A DNA stretch of 64,000 nt. It comes from Parvularculaceae bacterium (lineage in GTDB: Bacteria; Pseudomonadota; Alphaproteobacteria; Caulobacterales; Parvularculaceae). A model generated the notes under the pieces. The model saw only the letters and a program-made list of their open reading frames with translations. It had not been told where the DNA came from and did not search any database. Below, in pieces: positions 10,097-21,305 of the stretch (position 1 is the first letter of the stretch; the number at the start of each line of letters is the position of its first letter). Made by a program: the position numbers and the translations under genes. The DNA lies in the NCBI GenBank assembly GCA_028280115.1, contig JANQMJ010000006.1, positions 1 to 64,000 on the forward strand, written 5' to 3'.

Positions 10097-11353
10097 TCAG
10101 TCGCGCCGATGCGCTGCGCTTTCCTCGCCGCTGATGCGCATCCGCAAGCCGATGGAGAACTTCAAAGCCGTGGCCATCAGAAGCGTGAGCACGAATCCCC
10201 ATATGGCGATCGCCGCCGCGCCGAGAATCTGGCCAGGAAACCACGCGTCGGGATTAGTCCAAGGGGCAATAAAAACGCCCCAGGCGCCGCAAAACAAATG
10301 CGCCGGCGCCACAACCCCGGCGTCGTCGATACGGTAGCGGGCAATAAAGGGCGGCGTCACCGTAACGATGACGCCGGCGACCGCGCCGATCATGACCGCC
10401 TGCCACAGCGCCGGATTCACCGGGTCCGCCGCCATCGCCGCCGCGCCGCCAATGGCCGCCGTCGAGGCTGAAACCAGTCCCGGGCGCTTATAGACGATCT
10501 GGGTCAAAATGATCGCCGCGATGACCCCGCCCGACGCGCCAAGCAAGGTCTTTACGGCCACAGTCCCCAGTCTGATCGCGGCCTCGACCGACGAAAGCGA
10601 CCCCGACGCGCCGGCGAGGACGCCGATCCACGCGATCAACATCAATCCGCTCGCGAACACCGATAGCGGCAGCGCCGTCGACGGCTTGACGCGGTCATTG
10701 CCGTTCTGAAACCGGCCGGGGCGCGGACCGATGACAATCGCGGCCGCTAACGCCGCGGCGCCGCCGGTCACGTGGATCGTCGCGGCCCCGCCAAAATCAT
10801 GAAAGCGCCATGCGTTCGCGAAATAGCCGTCGCCCCAGACCCAGGACGCCGCGACCGGATAGATCAAGCCCGCCATGGCGACGGTGAGAAAGAGAAACGG
10901 GAACAGCCGGACGCGTTCCGAGACGGCGCTGGCGACGATCGCCGACGGGATGGCGGCGGCGCCCATGTGATAGAGCCAGAACGCACCCGCGGCGCGCCCC
11001 GACGTCGCCGGATCGGCGTCGTCGGGACCCCAGGCGACGAATTCGCCGAGAAGTCCGCCGCTCTCGACGGAAAAAATCAACTGGTAGCCGGACAGCCAGA
11101 AAGCGATGGCGGTGACGGCGATGAGACCGATCATCCGTAAACAAACGGCCGGCGCGTTCTGCACGCGGGCAAGCCCCACATCGCGCAGGCCGAAGGCGCA
11201 TACGAAAAGCAGGCCGGAAAGCCCGGCGACGATGTAAAGCGCGGAGTCGAATACGAACCGCGTCGTGTCGCTGGCGGGGTTAATGTCCTGGGCGCCGGCG
11301 GGCGCGAATGACATCGCCGCCATCAGCGCTGCTATGAGCCCTATCTGCCGCAT
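10097..11353 (-). CDS. amt: Ammonium transporter (Amt family)
   Basis: 418 residues with a cleavable signal sequence ending Ala-Gly-Ala-Gln and about 11 membrane helices, as in AmtB. Both pore histidines are visible: one in Phe-Gly-Gly-Ala-Ala-Thr-Ile-His (about residue 195), one in Pro-Ala-His-Leu-Phe-Cys-Gly-Ala-Trp-Gly (about 345). The family conducts ammonium or ammonia inward. No glnK (PII) gene is adjacent, which is unusual because the two are often paired. It is divergent from the ubiquinone hydroxylase gene, with about 100 bp between the starts. Confidence 0.9.
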   Translation of the reverse strand: MRQIGLIAALMAAMSFAPAGAQDINPASDTTRFVFDSALYIVAGLSGLLFVCAFGLRDVGLARVQNAPAVCLRMIGLIAVTAIAFWLSGYQLIFSVESGGLLGEFVAWGPDDADPATSGRAAGAFWLYHMGAAAIPSAIVASAVSERVRLFPFLFLTVAMAGLIYPVAASWVWGDGYFANAWRFHDFGGAATIHVTGGAAALAAAIVIGPRPGRFQNGNDRVKPSTALPLSVFASGLMLIAWIGVLAGASGSLSSVEAAIRLGTVAVKTLLGASGGVIAAIILTQIVYKRPGLVSASTAAIGGAAAMAADPVNPALWQAVMIGAVAGVIVTVTPPFIARYRIDDAGVVAPAHLFCGAWGVFIAPWTNPDAWFPGQILGAAAIAIWGFVLTLLMATALKFSIGLRMRISGEESAAHRRD

Positions 11354-11455
11354 GCTTGCCGCTTCCTTCTGTCGGCGCTCTTAATGCCGCGCTTTTCGCC
11401 GCAGCCGCAAGCATCTAGCTGGACGGGGCGCGGTTTCCGCGCGAAACTTGGGGTT

Positions 11456-12703
11456 ATGGCGCAAACTCTTCGATTTGATATTGTCATCGTCGGCGGCGGC
11501 CTCGCCGGCGGGCTGGCGGGCCTGGCGCTGGGCGAGCGCGGCTTTTCCTGCGCGGTGATCGACGCTCAAGACCCCGCCGCCATGCGCAAGGCGGCATTCG
11601 ACGGCCGCACCACGGCGATTTCCTATGCGTCGGTGCGGGTTTTCCGCCGTCTCGGCCTGTGGGACCGGATCGCCCCCGGGGCCGAGCCGATCCGCGACAT
11701 TCTCGTCACCGACGGACGCGCCCGGACCCGCTTCGACGAAGGCGCGGTTTCGAGCTTTGCGCTGCATTTCGACAGCCGAGAACTGGGCGAGGATACGCCC
11801 CTGGGCTGGATTGTGGAAAACCGGCCGCTGCGCGAAACGCTGCTTGACGCCGCCGCAGCCCATGACGGCGTGACATTGCTCGCGCCGGCGAAACGAACGT
11901 CCACCACATTCGCCGCGGCGGCGGCTGAAACCCTACTCGAGGACGGCCGCACCGTCTCAGCGCCGCTGGTCATCGCCGCGGACGGACGGTTTTCCGCCCT
12001 GCGCGCGGAAGCCAATATCAAGACCAATCAGTGGCGCTATCCCCAGATCGGCATTGTCGCCACCGTCGCCCATGAACGGCCCCATGACGGCGTGGCGCAC
12101 GAACTTTTCCTGCCGTCTGGGCCATTCGCCATTTTACCGATGACGGAAAATCGTTCGTCGCTGGTCTGGACCGAACGCGCCGAGGCGGCGCCGGCCTATC
12201 TCATGCTTGACGATGAACAATTCCGTACGGAAATCGAAAACCGTTTCGGGCCCTATGTCGGGGCGATCGAACTGGCCGGGCCGCGCTGGTCCTATCCGCT
12301 GGCTTTCACCCTGGCGCAGCGCTATATCGCGCCGCGCCTGGCGCTGATCGGCGACGCCGCCCACGCCATCCATCCCATCGCCGGCCAGGGCTATAATCTC
12401 GGCGTCAAGGACATCGCCGCGCTCGTCGACGTTCTTACCCAAGCGCGCGAACTCGGGCTCGATATTGGCTCTCTTGCGGTGTTGCAGAATTATCAGCGTT
12501 GGCGGCGGTTCGATTCCGCAGCGCTGGCGCTCGGCACCGACCTCTTGAACCGTCTGTTTTCAAACGACATTGCGCCCCTGCGCCTGGTCCGCGACATCGG
12601 CATGAACGCGGTCGGCAAGATCAAGCCCCTGCGCCATTTCTTCATGCGCCAGGCCGGCGCGGATTTAGGCGCGCTGCCGAGCCTGATGGCGCGGGAGGGT
12701 TAA
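11456..12703 (+). CDS. UbiH/UbiF/Coq6-family FAD-dependent hydroxylase
   Basis: A 415-residue aromatic-ring monooxygenase expected to hydroxylate a ubiquinone precursor. The dinucleotide-binding Gly-Gly-Gly-Leu-Ala-Gly-Gly is at residues 12-18. The second FAD motif Gly-Asp-Ala-Ala-His-Ala-Ile-His-Pro is near residue 298, followed by Gly-Gln-Gly. The start at 11456 is preceded by GGGGT; an upstream in-frame ATG at 11384 would add a non-conserved extension. Which ring position it modifies (UbiH, UbiF or UbiL type) cannot be told. Its stop overlaps that of the convergent protease gene by four bases (TTAA). Confidence 0.88.
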   Translation: MAQTLRFDIVIVGGGLAGGLAGLALGERGFSCAVIDAQDPAAMRKAAFDGRTTAISYASVRVFRRLGLWDRIAPGAEPIRDILVTDGRARTRFDEGAVSSFALHFDSRELGEDTPLGWIVENRPLRETLLDAAAAHDGVTLLAPAKRTSTTFAAAAAETLLEDGRTVSAPLVIAADGRFSALRAEANIKTNQWRYPQIGIVATVAHERPHDGVAHELFLPSGPFAILPMTENRSSLVWTERAEAAPAYLMLDDEQFRTEIENRFGPYVGAIELAGPRWSYPLAFTLAQRYIAPRLALIGDAAHAIHPIAGQGYNLGVKDIAALVDVLTQARELGLDIGSLAVLQNYQRWRRFDSAALALGTDLLNRLFSNDIAPLRLVRDIGMNAVGKIKPLRHFFMRQAGADLGALPSLMAREG

Positions 12704-13236
12704 CCCCTCATCACCAGCTCGCCGGGGCTGACGTTGACGCTTTCGATGCGTGATAAAAAGCTCATGCCGAGAAGGTTGATGGAGAGCTGTTCGTCGGGGA
12801 GGACGAAAGCTTTGACGTCCTTGACGAGGATGCCGCCCACTTCCATTTCCTCAAGTGTGACGAAGGCGGCCTTGGTTTCGCCGTTAGCGGTGCGCACGGG
12901 ATAGGTATAGTCCGTCCACGATGTATAAATGCCGGCGTCGCGCGCATCGGAATCGCGCAGCGCTACATAGCTCGCTCCCGTGTCGACCAGAAACCGCGCC
13001 GAACTGCGGTTGACGTCGGCTTCGACATAAAACTGCTGATCGTGCGCGGCGGCGATGCGCACTTCGCTGCCCAAATGATTGTTATAGGCGTGTTGCATTT
13101 TAGGCGCCGGCTGCGCGGCGGTCATCACAAGATCTTCCCCAGCGGGATCGGATTCGATATCCGCGCGCTCGATATACTTAACGCCGATGACGGCGGCGGC
13201 GACGATAACCGCTGCGGTAATGATTTCCGTGCGCAT
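12700..13236 (-). CDS. Retropepsin-like aspartic protease (TIGR02281-type), membrane-anchored
   Basis: 178 residues. An N-terminal membrane helix (about 5-22) anchors a periplasmic single-domain aspartic protease. The catalytic motif Asp-Thr-Gly-Ala-Ser is near residue 85, and the matching C-terminal Leu-Leu-Gly-Met-Ser-Phe-Leu motif lies at about 155. One-domain enzymes of this kind act as dimers. I chose the ATG at 13236 because GGAAGG lies seven bases before it; upstream ATGs at 13242 and 13275 are possible. Substrate unknown. Confidence 0.8.
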   Translation of the reverse strand: MRTEIITAAVIVAAAVIGVKYIERADIESDPAGEDLVMTAAQPAPKMQHAYNNHLGSEVRIAAAHDQQFYVEADVNRSSARFLVDTGASYVALRDSDARDAGIYTSWTDYTYPVRTANGETKAAFVTLEEMEVGGILVKDVKAFVLPDEQLSINLLGMSFLSRIESVNVSPGELVMRG

Positions 13237-13327
13237 ACGCATCCCTTCCCGTTGGGCCGCACTCTGACAGAGCATGGTTGCGGGAAGGTCTGCCGGACTG
13301 TTCGAATTCTATCTTTTTGAGGCGGCG

Positions 13328-14134
13328 CTAGAGGCCGAGTACGTCGCGCATCGAGTACAGACCGGGGGGCCTGCCCAGCGCCCATTTCGCCGCCGCCACT
13401 GCGCCGCGCGCGAACAGCGCCCGGTCGATGGCCGAATGGGAAAGGGCGATCACTTCGCCGTCCCCGGCGAAGGAAACCTTGTGTTCGCCTACAATCCCGC
13501 CGCCGCGCGAAACCGCAAAGCCGATATCGCCGGCCTTGCGCTCGCCCGTCCGCGAGCCGGCCATACCGGCGGCTTTTTCGTCGAACTTGGCACCGCGCCC
13601 GCGCGCCGCAGCGCGGCCCAGCATCAGCGCCGTGCCGGACGGGGCGTCGACCTTATGGCGGTGATGGGCCTCGAAGATTTCGATGTCGAAATCTTTGTCC
13701 AGCACTTTCGCGGCGTTCTCCACCAGGGCGTTCAGGAGGTTTACGCCAAGGCTCATATTGCCGGAGCGGACGACAGGAATTTTTTCTGCCGACTGGGCGA
13801 TGGCGTTTTCGTCTTCCGGGGTCAGTCCCGTGGTGCCGACCACATGCGCAACACCCGCTTCAGCGGCGGCCTGGGCGTTGGCGACGCTCGCCGCCGGGGC
13901 GGTAAAATCGATCATCACGCCGGCGCGTTTGAGGCCCGTCGCCGACGCGTCCGCGACCGACAGCCCGAGCGCGTCGAGCCCGGCGAGGACGCCGATATCC
14001 TTGCCGATGTCGGGCCCGCCAGGGCGCTCAAATCCGCCAGCGAGGGTAACGCCGGGGGTTTTTAAAACCTCCGCGACGATCGCCTTGCCCATGCGCCCCC
14101 CGGCGCCGGCGACAAGGATAGATGTTTTGGGCAT
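13328..14134 (-). CDS. dapB: 4-hydroxy-tetrahydrodipicolinate reductase
   Basis: A 268-residue cytoplasmic enzyme of the lysine/diaminopimelate pathway that reduces 4-hydroxy-tetrahydrodipicolinate with NAD(P)H. The Rossmann motif Gly-Ala-Gly-Gly-Arg-Met-Gly is at residues 10-16. The substrate-binding Glu-Ala-His-His-Arg-His-Lys motif near 154 is followed by Asp-Ala-Pro-Ser-Gly-Thr-Ala, which carries the catalytic His and Lys. Length is normal. It appears to be a single-gene unit. Confidence 0.96.
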   Translation of the reverse strand: MPKTSILVAGAGGRMGKAIVAEVLKTPGVTLAGGFERPGGPDIGKDIGVLAGLDALGLSVADASATGLKRAGVMIDFTAPAASVANAQAAAEAGVAHVVGTTGLTPEDENAIAQSAEKIPVVRSGNMSLGVNLLNALVENAAKVLDKDFDIEIFEAHHRHKVDAPSGTALMLGRAAARGRGAKFDEKAAGMAGSRTGERKAGDIGFAVSRGGGIVGEHKVSFAGDGEVIALSHSAIDRALFARGAVAAAKWALGRPPGLYSMRDVLGL

Positions 14135-14182
14135 GCGCCTCGCTCTGATGTTAACGTGGAAGAGTGGCCTAACGTATCGGCG

Positions 14183-14689
14183 CTAAAGCGCAAGCGCCAT
14201 CCAGACAAGACCGTGCGACCGGCCGGTCTCTTCCCAGCCCTGGGCGCGATAAAATCTCAGCGCACGGGCGTTGCGCGCGGTCACGTTCAGCCGGGCGCGC
14301 CTAAAGCCGGCGGCCTTAAGCGTGGCGCGCACATATTCGTCCATAAGACCACCGAAACCCTGGCCGCGATGCGCCGGCGCCACGTAAAGATGATGCACCT
14401 GGCCGACATCGCGGCTGCGGGGGGCCGCCCCGAGAACGACGAGACCGATGGGCGTATCCTCTTCAATCAAGAGCGCGGCGAAATCCCGATTGGCGCGGGC
14501 GGATCTGGCGATCGAGGCGGGAAACTTTTCCCCGCGCGGGCCATAATCCCGGCGGAACATCGCTTCGCCGCCGACGCTTTCCACATATAGATCGCGCCCG
14601 AAAGCGATCAGCGTGGCGGCGTCCGCTGCGGGATCGACGGCGCGAAAGACAAGGCTTTTCGCATATCGGTAAGGCGCGCTGTCGGACAT
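14183..14689 (-). CDS. GNAT family N-acetyltransferase
   Basis: 168 residues. The acetyl-CoA-binding motif A is clear: His-His-Leu-Tyr-Val-Ala-Pro-Ala-His-Arg-Gly-Gln-Gly-Phe-Gly (about 98-112), followed by the Asn-Ala-Arg-Ala-Leu-Arg-Phe-Tyr motif B (about 140-147). The fold and cofactor are confident, the acceptor substrate is not known. It ends about 50 bp before dapB on the same strand, so the two could share a transcript. Confidence 0.85.
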   Translation of the reverse strand: MSDSAPYRYAKSLVFRAVDPAADAATLIAFGRDLYVESVGGEAMFRRDYGPRGEKFPASIARSARANRDFAALLIEEDTPIGLVVLGAAPRSRDVGQVHHLYVAPAHRGQGFGGLMDEYVRATLKAAGFRRARLNVTARNARALRFYRAQGWEETGRSHGLVWMALAL

Positions 14690-14757
14690 CAGCGAAATAT
14701 AGGCGAAGAGGCTGGCGTTTGCGAGCCGCGCCCGGATAACACGTCCGTCAATGCGGA

Positions 14758-15018
14758 CTAGCTTTCCGGGAAACAGGCGGCGATTTCGTCTTTGACCGAC
14801 TGATCCATCGCTTCAACGTCTTCAGGCGTTTTCAGCGCGAGGATGACGGCTTTGACATCGGGATTGGCTTCGGCCACTTCGCCGACACATGCGCATGGTT
14901 CGGTATCCCAGCCATTGGCGGAAGCAAATTCAACGCAGAACGCTTCGGTTTCGTTGGCCATGGCCGGCGCAAAGACAGCCGCTGCGGCGATCCCCGCCGC
15001 GCAGAAGAGCTTTTTCAT
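14758..15018 (-). CDS. Small secreted protein of unknown function
   Basis: 86 residues. A signal peptide (Met-Lys-Lys start, hydrophobic core, Ala-Met-Ala cleavage site near residue 21) precedes a mature part of about 65 residues with four cysteines. Two of these form a Cys-Ala-Cys motif, so disulfides in the periplasm are likely. GGGAA lies just upstream of the ATG. I do not recognise a family. Confidence 0.7.
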   Translation of the reverse strand: MKKLFCAAGIAAAAVFAPAMANETEAFCVEFASANGWDTEPCACVGEVAEANPDVKAVILALKTPEDVEAMDQSVKDEIAACFPES

Positions 15019-15206
15019 GTTGGTTCCCTTTTCTTTTTCCCCGCAATCTTACGCAACAACAGAGCGGTTATTGAATGCGAAAAGACTGGCCCCGCCGGCC
15101 GCGCGCCGTCAACGCACAATAGGCGAAACGCCGTGCGGACGCGGCGAGACGATCGCAAGCGCGAAAAACAGGAATGGAAGGCGGGGACAAGCGCTGCCGC
15201 CAATCC

Positions 15207-16424
15207 TCACAGAACCAGCCGGACCGACGCTGAAGAACCCGCCACCGTACCCAGGGCCGATTTGCAGCCAGTTATTTGCGGATCTTCATCTATCGTCACA
15301 TTGTTCGCCGCTTCGATGGAAACGGACAGTCCTTTTACATCCTCGGAAATGCTGACATTGTTTCCGGAAACGATTTCTACGTCTCGTGCTGTCGCATCTT
15401 CGCCAAGCGATATGTTCTGCGTTGCATAAAGGCCGATCGCTCTGGCGCCGGAACTGCAATTGTTTGTGTTGGTGATTGAACCGTCCTCCCCGAAGGATAT
15501 TCTCCCGCGTGCGGCGATGATGACGTTTTCGATATCGTAATCCTCGCCGATATTGACATTGCCGTTAACGACATAGGCGGTGCCATTCGTGAGCGTTTTG
15601 GGCAGTTTGCTGACAACGCTGACATTGGTGATCGCCGGCGGCAGGCCGGCGCCAGCTTCAATATCGTTGATCACTTGCGCAATGTTGTTCGATGCGTCCA
15701 TGGGGATGTCGTCGGCGAACAGGGCGCTTTCGGGGTATGTCGGATCTTCTCCGAAATTTATGTCGGACAGATTGAGCGCGCCAACCTTCGCCGGCTGCAT
15801 GATTTCTGCGTCTTCACCGAATGAAACGCTGTTGCGCCCGTAAATACAGGTATTGCCGCTGATCCTTGCGTCCTCTCCGAAGGTCACTTCATTTCCCGCT
15901 CTGACGCCGTTGCTGGAACAATCGCCCAGGGCGTAAAACGCGACAGCCCGGGCCTGGATGTCGACCGCTTTAAAGCCGAACGCTCTTAGAAAAAATGTCG
16001 ACGCCGCATTATCGTTGGACGCGCGGCGATAGGTCGTAACGCGCACCGCCCGAATGTCCGAACCGCCGGGACTGAATGTTTTGGTATTTTCGTCCCATGT
16101 GCCGAATTCGATCTCGCCTTCGGAGAGCACGGCACCGTAGCGCGATTCAGGCATGTTGTGTTCGACGATTGAAAGGGCGTAAGCAGGACCTGTCGTCTCG
16201 TAGTCGCCCGGCGTCTCCGAAATCGCGACGGCCGCCGCCAGGGCGGCGTTGTCCGCGGTAATTTGCAGACGCGCTTTTTGGTAATAAAAATAACCGACAT
16301 CGATCGATAATGCGCCGAAACCGAAAAGAAGCGCCAACGCGACGCAAAACAGCGGCATGATGCTGCCGCGCTGCGCGTTCCGCCGGCGCGGCGCCATGTT
16401 CCCCCGCCTTGTCTTTTTAATCAT
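15207..16424 (-). CDS. TadG-like pseudopilin-type protein with a GED-repeat domain
   Basis: 405 residues. The N-terminus (Arg-Arg-Asn-Ala-Gln-Arg-Gly-Ser followed by a long hydrophobic helix, then a Gln-Ile-Thr-Ala-Asp-Asn-Ala-Ala-Leu-Ala-Ala-Ala motif) is typical of TadG/TadE proteins of the Flp pilus. From about residue 175 it lacks a von Willebrand domain. Instead it has eight copies of a short strand ending Gly-Glu-Asp or Ser/Asp-Glu-Asp, about 15-60 residues apart, interspersed with paired cysteines; this suggests a beta-helix-like fold. Start at 16424, one base after the upstream TadE stop, implies translational coupling. No other tad genes are in the window. Confidence 0.7.
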   Translation of the reverse strand: MIKKTRRGNMAPRRRNAQRGSIMPLFCVALALLFGFGALSIDVGYFYYQKARLQITADNAALAAAVAISETPGDYETTGPAYALSIVEHNMPESRYGAVLSEGEIEFGTWDENTKTFSPGGSDIRAVRVTTYRRASNDNAASTFFLRAFGFKAVDIQARAVAFYALGDCSSNGVRAGNEVTFGEDARISGNTCIYGRNSVSFGEDAEIMQPAKVGALNLSDINFGEDPTYPESALFADDIPMDASNNIAQVINDIEAGAGLPPAITNVSVVSKLPKTLTNGTAYVVNGNVNIGEDYDIENVIIAARGRISFGEDGSITNTNNCSSGARAIGLYATQNISLGEDATARDVEIVSGNNVSISEDVKGLSVSIEAANNVTIDEDPQITGCKSALGTVAGSSASVRLVL

Positions 16425-16425
16425 A

Positions 16426-16821
16426 TCAACTCTGCTTTCTCGCCGCGGCTCGAACTGACAATTGCTCCAGCGTAAAAACGCCAAAGGGATTGAAAACAAC
16501 GAAATTCTCTGTGGGCATTGTAACGGTGACCACAAATGCCTGACCGGTATCGACAACATCAACGGTGTAATGCTCCGGATCTCTCATGGCCTGGTCGGCA
16601 ACATATGTTTTCGCTTCAGCAGCGGTTTCGATCGTGCCGATGGAAAGTCCGCGCGCGCCCATTTGCGCCGCCTGAAGCATGTCCGTTTGAAAAAAGAAAA
16701 CAAAGCCGTACTGGACAACGCCCAACAGGAAGAGCAGCAACAGCGGCGAAACGAGCGCGAATTCCACAGCTGCGGCGCCTGATCGGTCGCGAACCAAAGA
16801 GCGGCGAAACGCGCACATCAT
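16426..16821 (-). CDS. tadE: TadE family pilus-assembly protein
   Basis: 131 residues. The Gly-Ala-Ala-Ala-Val-Glu-Phe-Ala-Leu motif near residues 15-23, followed by a hydrophobic helix, is the TadE/pseudopilin signature; the Glu is the conserved +5-type residue. It has a short soluble C-terminal domain. It forms an apparent two-gene operon with the downstream TadG-like gene (one base between stop and start). The core Tad secretion genes (cpaA-F) are not in this window. Confidence 0.82.
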   Translation of the reverse strand: MMCAFRRSLVRDRSGAAAVEFALVSPLLLLFLLGVVQYGFVFFFQTDMLQAAQMGARGLSIGTIETAAEAKTYVADQAMRDPEHYTVDVVDTGQAFVVTVTMPTENFVVFNPFGVFTLEQLSVRAAARKQS

Positions 16822-17096
16822 AAACTCTATCTTTACCTGCCTTACCGCCGCACCATTTATTTTACATACTTAGCATGGCGGAGGGCGATAAAATTTTAGG
16901 AAACACGTCTTGCCAATGCATTTAGAATTTCGCGTCGATTTTAATGAGTTGTTTTATATTCCGTTAACCAGAATGCGACACATACGGCGCGATGGCGGCA
17001 TCGCCATGTTTGCGCGTGCCAGAACGTAAAGCGTTTAGACTGAAACGTCTCATCCTTCGAGACGGTTGAAATCACCGTGCCCTGCAGCGAACGCGT

Positions 17097-18245
17097 CTAC
17101 CGCCCCTCGGTGACGTTCTCCCAGAATCGGCGGGCCCTGTCGAAAAAGCCGCGGTGCTGCGGGCAGCAGGCGTCGCCGCCGCCGGCTTCGCAGAACTGGG
17201 TGAGCAGTTCTTTTTGTTCCGCATTGAGGCCGGTTGGGGTTTCCACCTGGACCTCGACGAACATGTCGCCGCGGCCTTTTTGGTGAAGCTGGCTCATGCC
17301 GCACCCGCGCACGCGAAAGCGCCGGCCGGTTTGCGATCCTTCGGGTACGGAGATTTTCACCCGGCCGCCGTCGATAGTCGGGGCCTCGAACTCGCCGCCC
17401 AGCGCCGCCGTGGTCATGGGAATGGGCATGACGCAGTAAAGATCGGCGCCGTCGCGCTCAAAAAGATCGTGCCGCGCGACATGGGTGAAGATGTAAAGAT
17501 CGCCTTCCGGCCCGCCGCGGGGTCCGGCCTCGCCCTCGCCGGAAAGGCGGATGCGGGTGCCGTCTTCAATGCCGGCGGGCACGTCGACGGAAAGCGCTCG
17601 CTCGCGCCGCACGCGGCCCTGACCGCCGCAATCCGTGCAGGGATCGGCAATCACCCGCCCCTCGCCGTGACAGGCCGGACAGGTGCGCTCAATGGTGAAA
17701 AAGCCCTGTTGGACGCGCACGCGGCCGGCGCCCTTGCAGGTGCCGCAATGCACCGGACCGGAGCCGGGCCTGGCGCCCGATCCTTCGCAGGTCTCGCAGG
17801 CGACCGAGCCGGGCACGCGGATTTCCGCCTTCTTGCCGGCGAAGGCTTCTTCAAGCGTGATGTCGAGGGTGTATTTGAGATCCGCGCCGCGGCCCGGGCC
17901 CGAACGCCGCGCGCGCGCGCCCATGAACTCGGAAAAAATGTCGTCGAAAATATCGGCGAACCCGCCGGCGCCGCTAAAGCCGCGTGCGCCGTTAAAGCCG
18001 AAACCGCCTGCGCCGTTGGCCTTGAAGGCGGCGTGTCCGTATTGGTCGTAAACGGCGCGCTTTTGATGGTCCGAAAGGATTTCGTAGGCTTCGCCGAGTT
18101 CCTTGAACTTTTGTTCTGCGTGCGGATTGTCTTGATTGCGATCGGGATGAAATTGCATGGCGCGCTTGCGAAAAGCGGACTTGATTGCCGCCGCATCGGC
18201 CGAACGATCAACGCCCAGAACTTCGTAATAGCATTGTTGCGCCAT
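17097..18245 (-). CDS. dnaJ: Chaperone DnaJ (Hsp40)
   Basis: A 382-residue cochaperone that delivers unfolded clients to DnaK and stimulates its ATPase. The J domain (about 5-70) has His-Pro-Asp at about 34-36. A Gly/Phe-rich segment follows (about 78-100). Four zinc-binding Cys-X-X-Cys-X-Gly-X-Gly repeats lie between about 148 and 215. The C-terminal substrate domains complete a full-length type I DnaJ. It lies directly downstream of dnaK on the same strand with a hairpin-forming spacer between them. Confidence 0.97.
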   Translation of the reverse strand: MAQQCYYEVLGVDRSADAAAIKSAFRKRAMQFHPDRNQDNPHAEQKFKELGEAYEILSDHQKRAVYDQYGHAAFKANGAGGFGFNGARGFSGAGGFADIFDDIFSEFMGARARRSGPGRGADLKYTLDITLEEAFAGKKAEIRVPGSVACETCEGSGARPGSGPVHCGTCKGAGRVRVQQGFFTIERTCPACHGEGRVIADPCTDCGGQGRVRRERALSVDVPAGIEDGTRIRLSGEGEAGPRGGPEGDLYIFTHVARHDLFERDGADLYCVMPIPMTTAALGGEFEAPTIDGGRVKISVPEGSQTGRRFRVRGCGMSQLHQKGRGDMFVEVQVETPTGLNAEQKELLTQFCEAGGGDACCPQHRGFFDRARRFWENVTEGR

Positions 18246-18271
18246 GGTTCTTCGCGCCCGCCCCTCAAAGC

Positions 18272-18340
18272 GTGAATGGTGAATTGTAAATGGTGAATAG
18301 CGGCAAAACCGCCCTACCCACTCACCATTTCACCATTCAC
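18272..18340 (-). terminator. Imperfect hairpin between dnaK and dnaJ
   Basis: A perfect 12-bp inverted repeat (GTGAATGGTGAA at 18272-18283 with its complement at 18329-18340) encloses a second pair (AAATGGTGA / TCACCATTT) and a small GCGG/CCGC hairpin. The whole spacer can fold into one long stem. It may attenuate read-through or process the dnaK-dnaJ message, so that more DnaK than DnaJ is made. There is no U-run on either strand. Confidence 0.5.
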
Positions 18341-18349
18341 CACTTCACG

Positions 18350-20278
<1,929 letters not shown>

Positions 20279-20655
20279 GTTTTCTTTCTCCTTTAAGCGA
20301 GCGGTCCTTGGGGGATTTCCGGCCTTTCGGCAAACGTCGCCGGCGGTTTGCCGGCGGCGCGCCAACTTAAAGCGCCAGAAGCGGACGCGCCCCTTCTCAA
20401 ACACAAATGATCAGCGCGCCGGCGCGGCCGGCAACGCTTTCAGGCGGCATATAAGAAGGGGGCGATTGGCCCGCAACCCTAGCCGGTTCAAGGGCTTGGG
20501 AATTTTTTTCGCGCTGTTCGGGCGCTTTATTGCTCACCCGTAAAAACAGGCAGGGCTGTTACAGTATAATGTAACTATACTTATTTTCTATTATAATTCA
20601 ATTTCAGATCTATTAATGCTATTAAATATAGATTGTTATCTAAAGGGGTGAGATC
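20279..20655. promoter_or_regulatory. Divergent promoter region between dnaK and the C39-like gene
   Basis: The 377 bp between the two starts hold no gene. The right 120 bp (about 20535-20655) are strikingly AT-rich compared with the rest of the window and contain the inverted repeat TTACA-GTATAA-TGTAA (20559-20574) and several TATAAT-like hexamers. These are likely the promoter of the rightward protease gene. An AAAGGGGTGA ribosome site ends the region. Confidence 0.5.
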
Positions 20656-21294
20656 ATGAAGTATATTGTGAAGCGGGTGCCGATACCGGCGCTTGTCGTG
20701 GGTATCTTAATGTTAGGGCTTGTCGGGTGCGCTTGCCTGAAGCCCACTGAAGAAGTCGACTACGCCACGGCGTGTCCAAACAGTTATCAGTATTTGAATT
20801 CGATGCTGTATGGCCAGCAAACCAATATGTGGTGTTGGGCGGCCAGCGGCCAAATGGTGATGGCCTATCTTGGCAATAACGTCGCCCAATGCGTGCAGGC
20901 GAATAACCGTTTCGGTCGCACCGATTGCTGCAACAATCCCACGCCAAACGCTTGCGTCAAGGGCGGATGGCCCGAATTCCAGAAATACGGCTTTACATAC
21001 AACACGACGAGCAACGCGGCGCTAAGCTGGGACGCGGTGAAAAAACAAATCTCCGATGGTCCCGCACCTTGCCGCTATCGTCCTTTCGCCTTCAGCTGGC
21101 ATTGGCCGGGCGGCGGCGGTCATATGATGGTGGCGAGCGGTTACGTGACGGTTTCAGGCGTAAACTATGTCCGCATGGACGATCCATGGCCCCCGAACCA
21201 GGGAAAACGCTCGTTTATCACCTATAGCTATTACGTTTCCTCGCCGGGCCGCCACACCCATTGGAACGATTATTACAACGTCACAAAATCTTAA
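20656..21294 (+). CDS. Papain-like (C39 / AvrRpt2-type) cysteine protease, lipoprotein
   Basis: 212 residues. The N-terminus is a lipoprotein signal with Leu-Val-Gly-Cys-Ala as lipobox (Cys about 25). The mature part has the motif Asn-Met-Trp-Cys-Trp-Ala-Ala-Ser near residue 60 (oxyanion Gln a few residues before, nucleophile Cys). Gly-Gly-Gly-His-Met-Met-Val-Ala-Ser-Gly-Tyr near 155 carries the catalytic His, and Met-Asp-Asp-Pro-Trp-Pro-Pro near 178 carries the acidic residue. This is the papain-like peptidase fold of C39/AvrRpt2-like enzymes. It probably acts at the cell envelope; the substrate is unknown. An 11-bp gap to the next gene suggests an operon. Confidence 0.75.
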   Translation: MKYIVKRVPIPALVVGILMLGLVGCACLKPTEEVDYATACPNSYQYLNSMLYGQQTNMWCWAASGQMVMAYLGNNVAQCVQANNRFGRTDCCNNPTPNACVKGGWPEFQKYGFTYNTTSNAALSWDAVKKQISDGPAPCRYRPFAFSWHWPGGGGHMMVASGYVTVSGVNYVRMDDPWPPNQGKRSFITYSYYVSSPGRHTHWNDYYNVTKS

Positions 21295-21305
21295 GGGAGG
21301 GGTCA

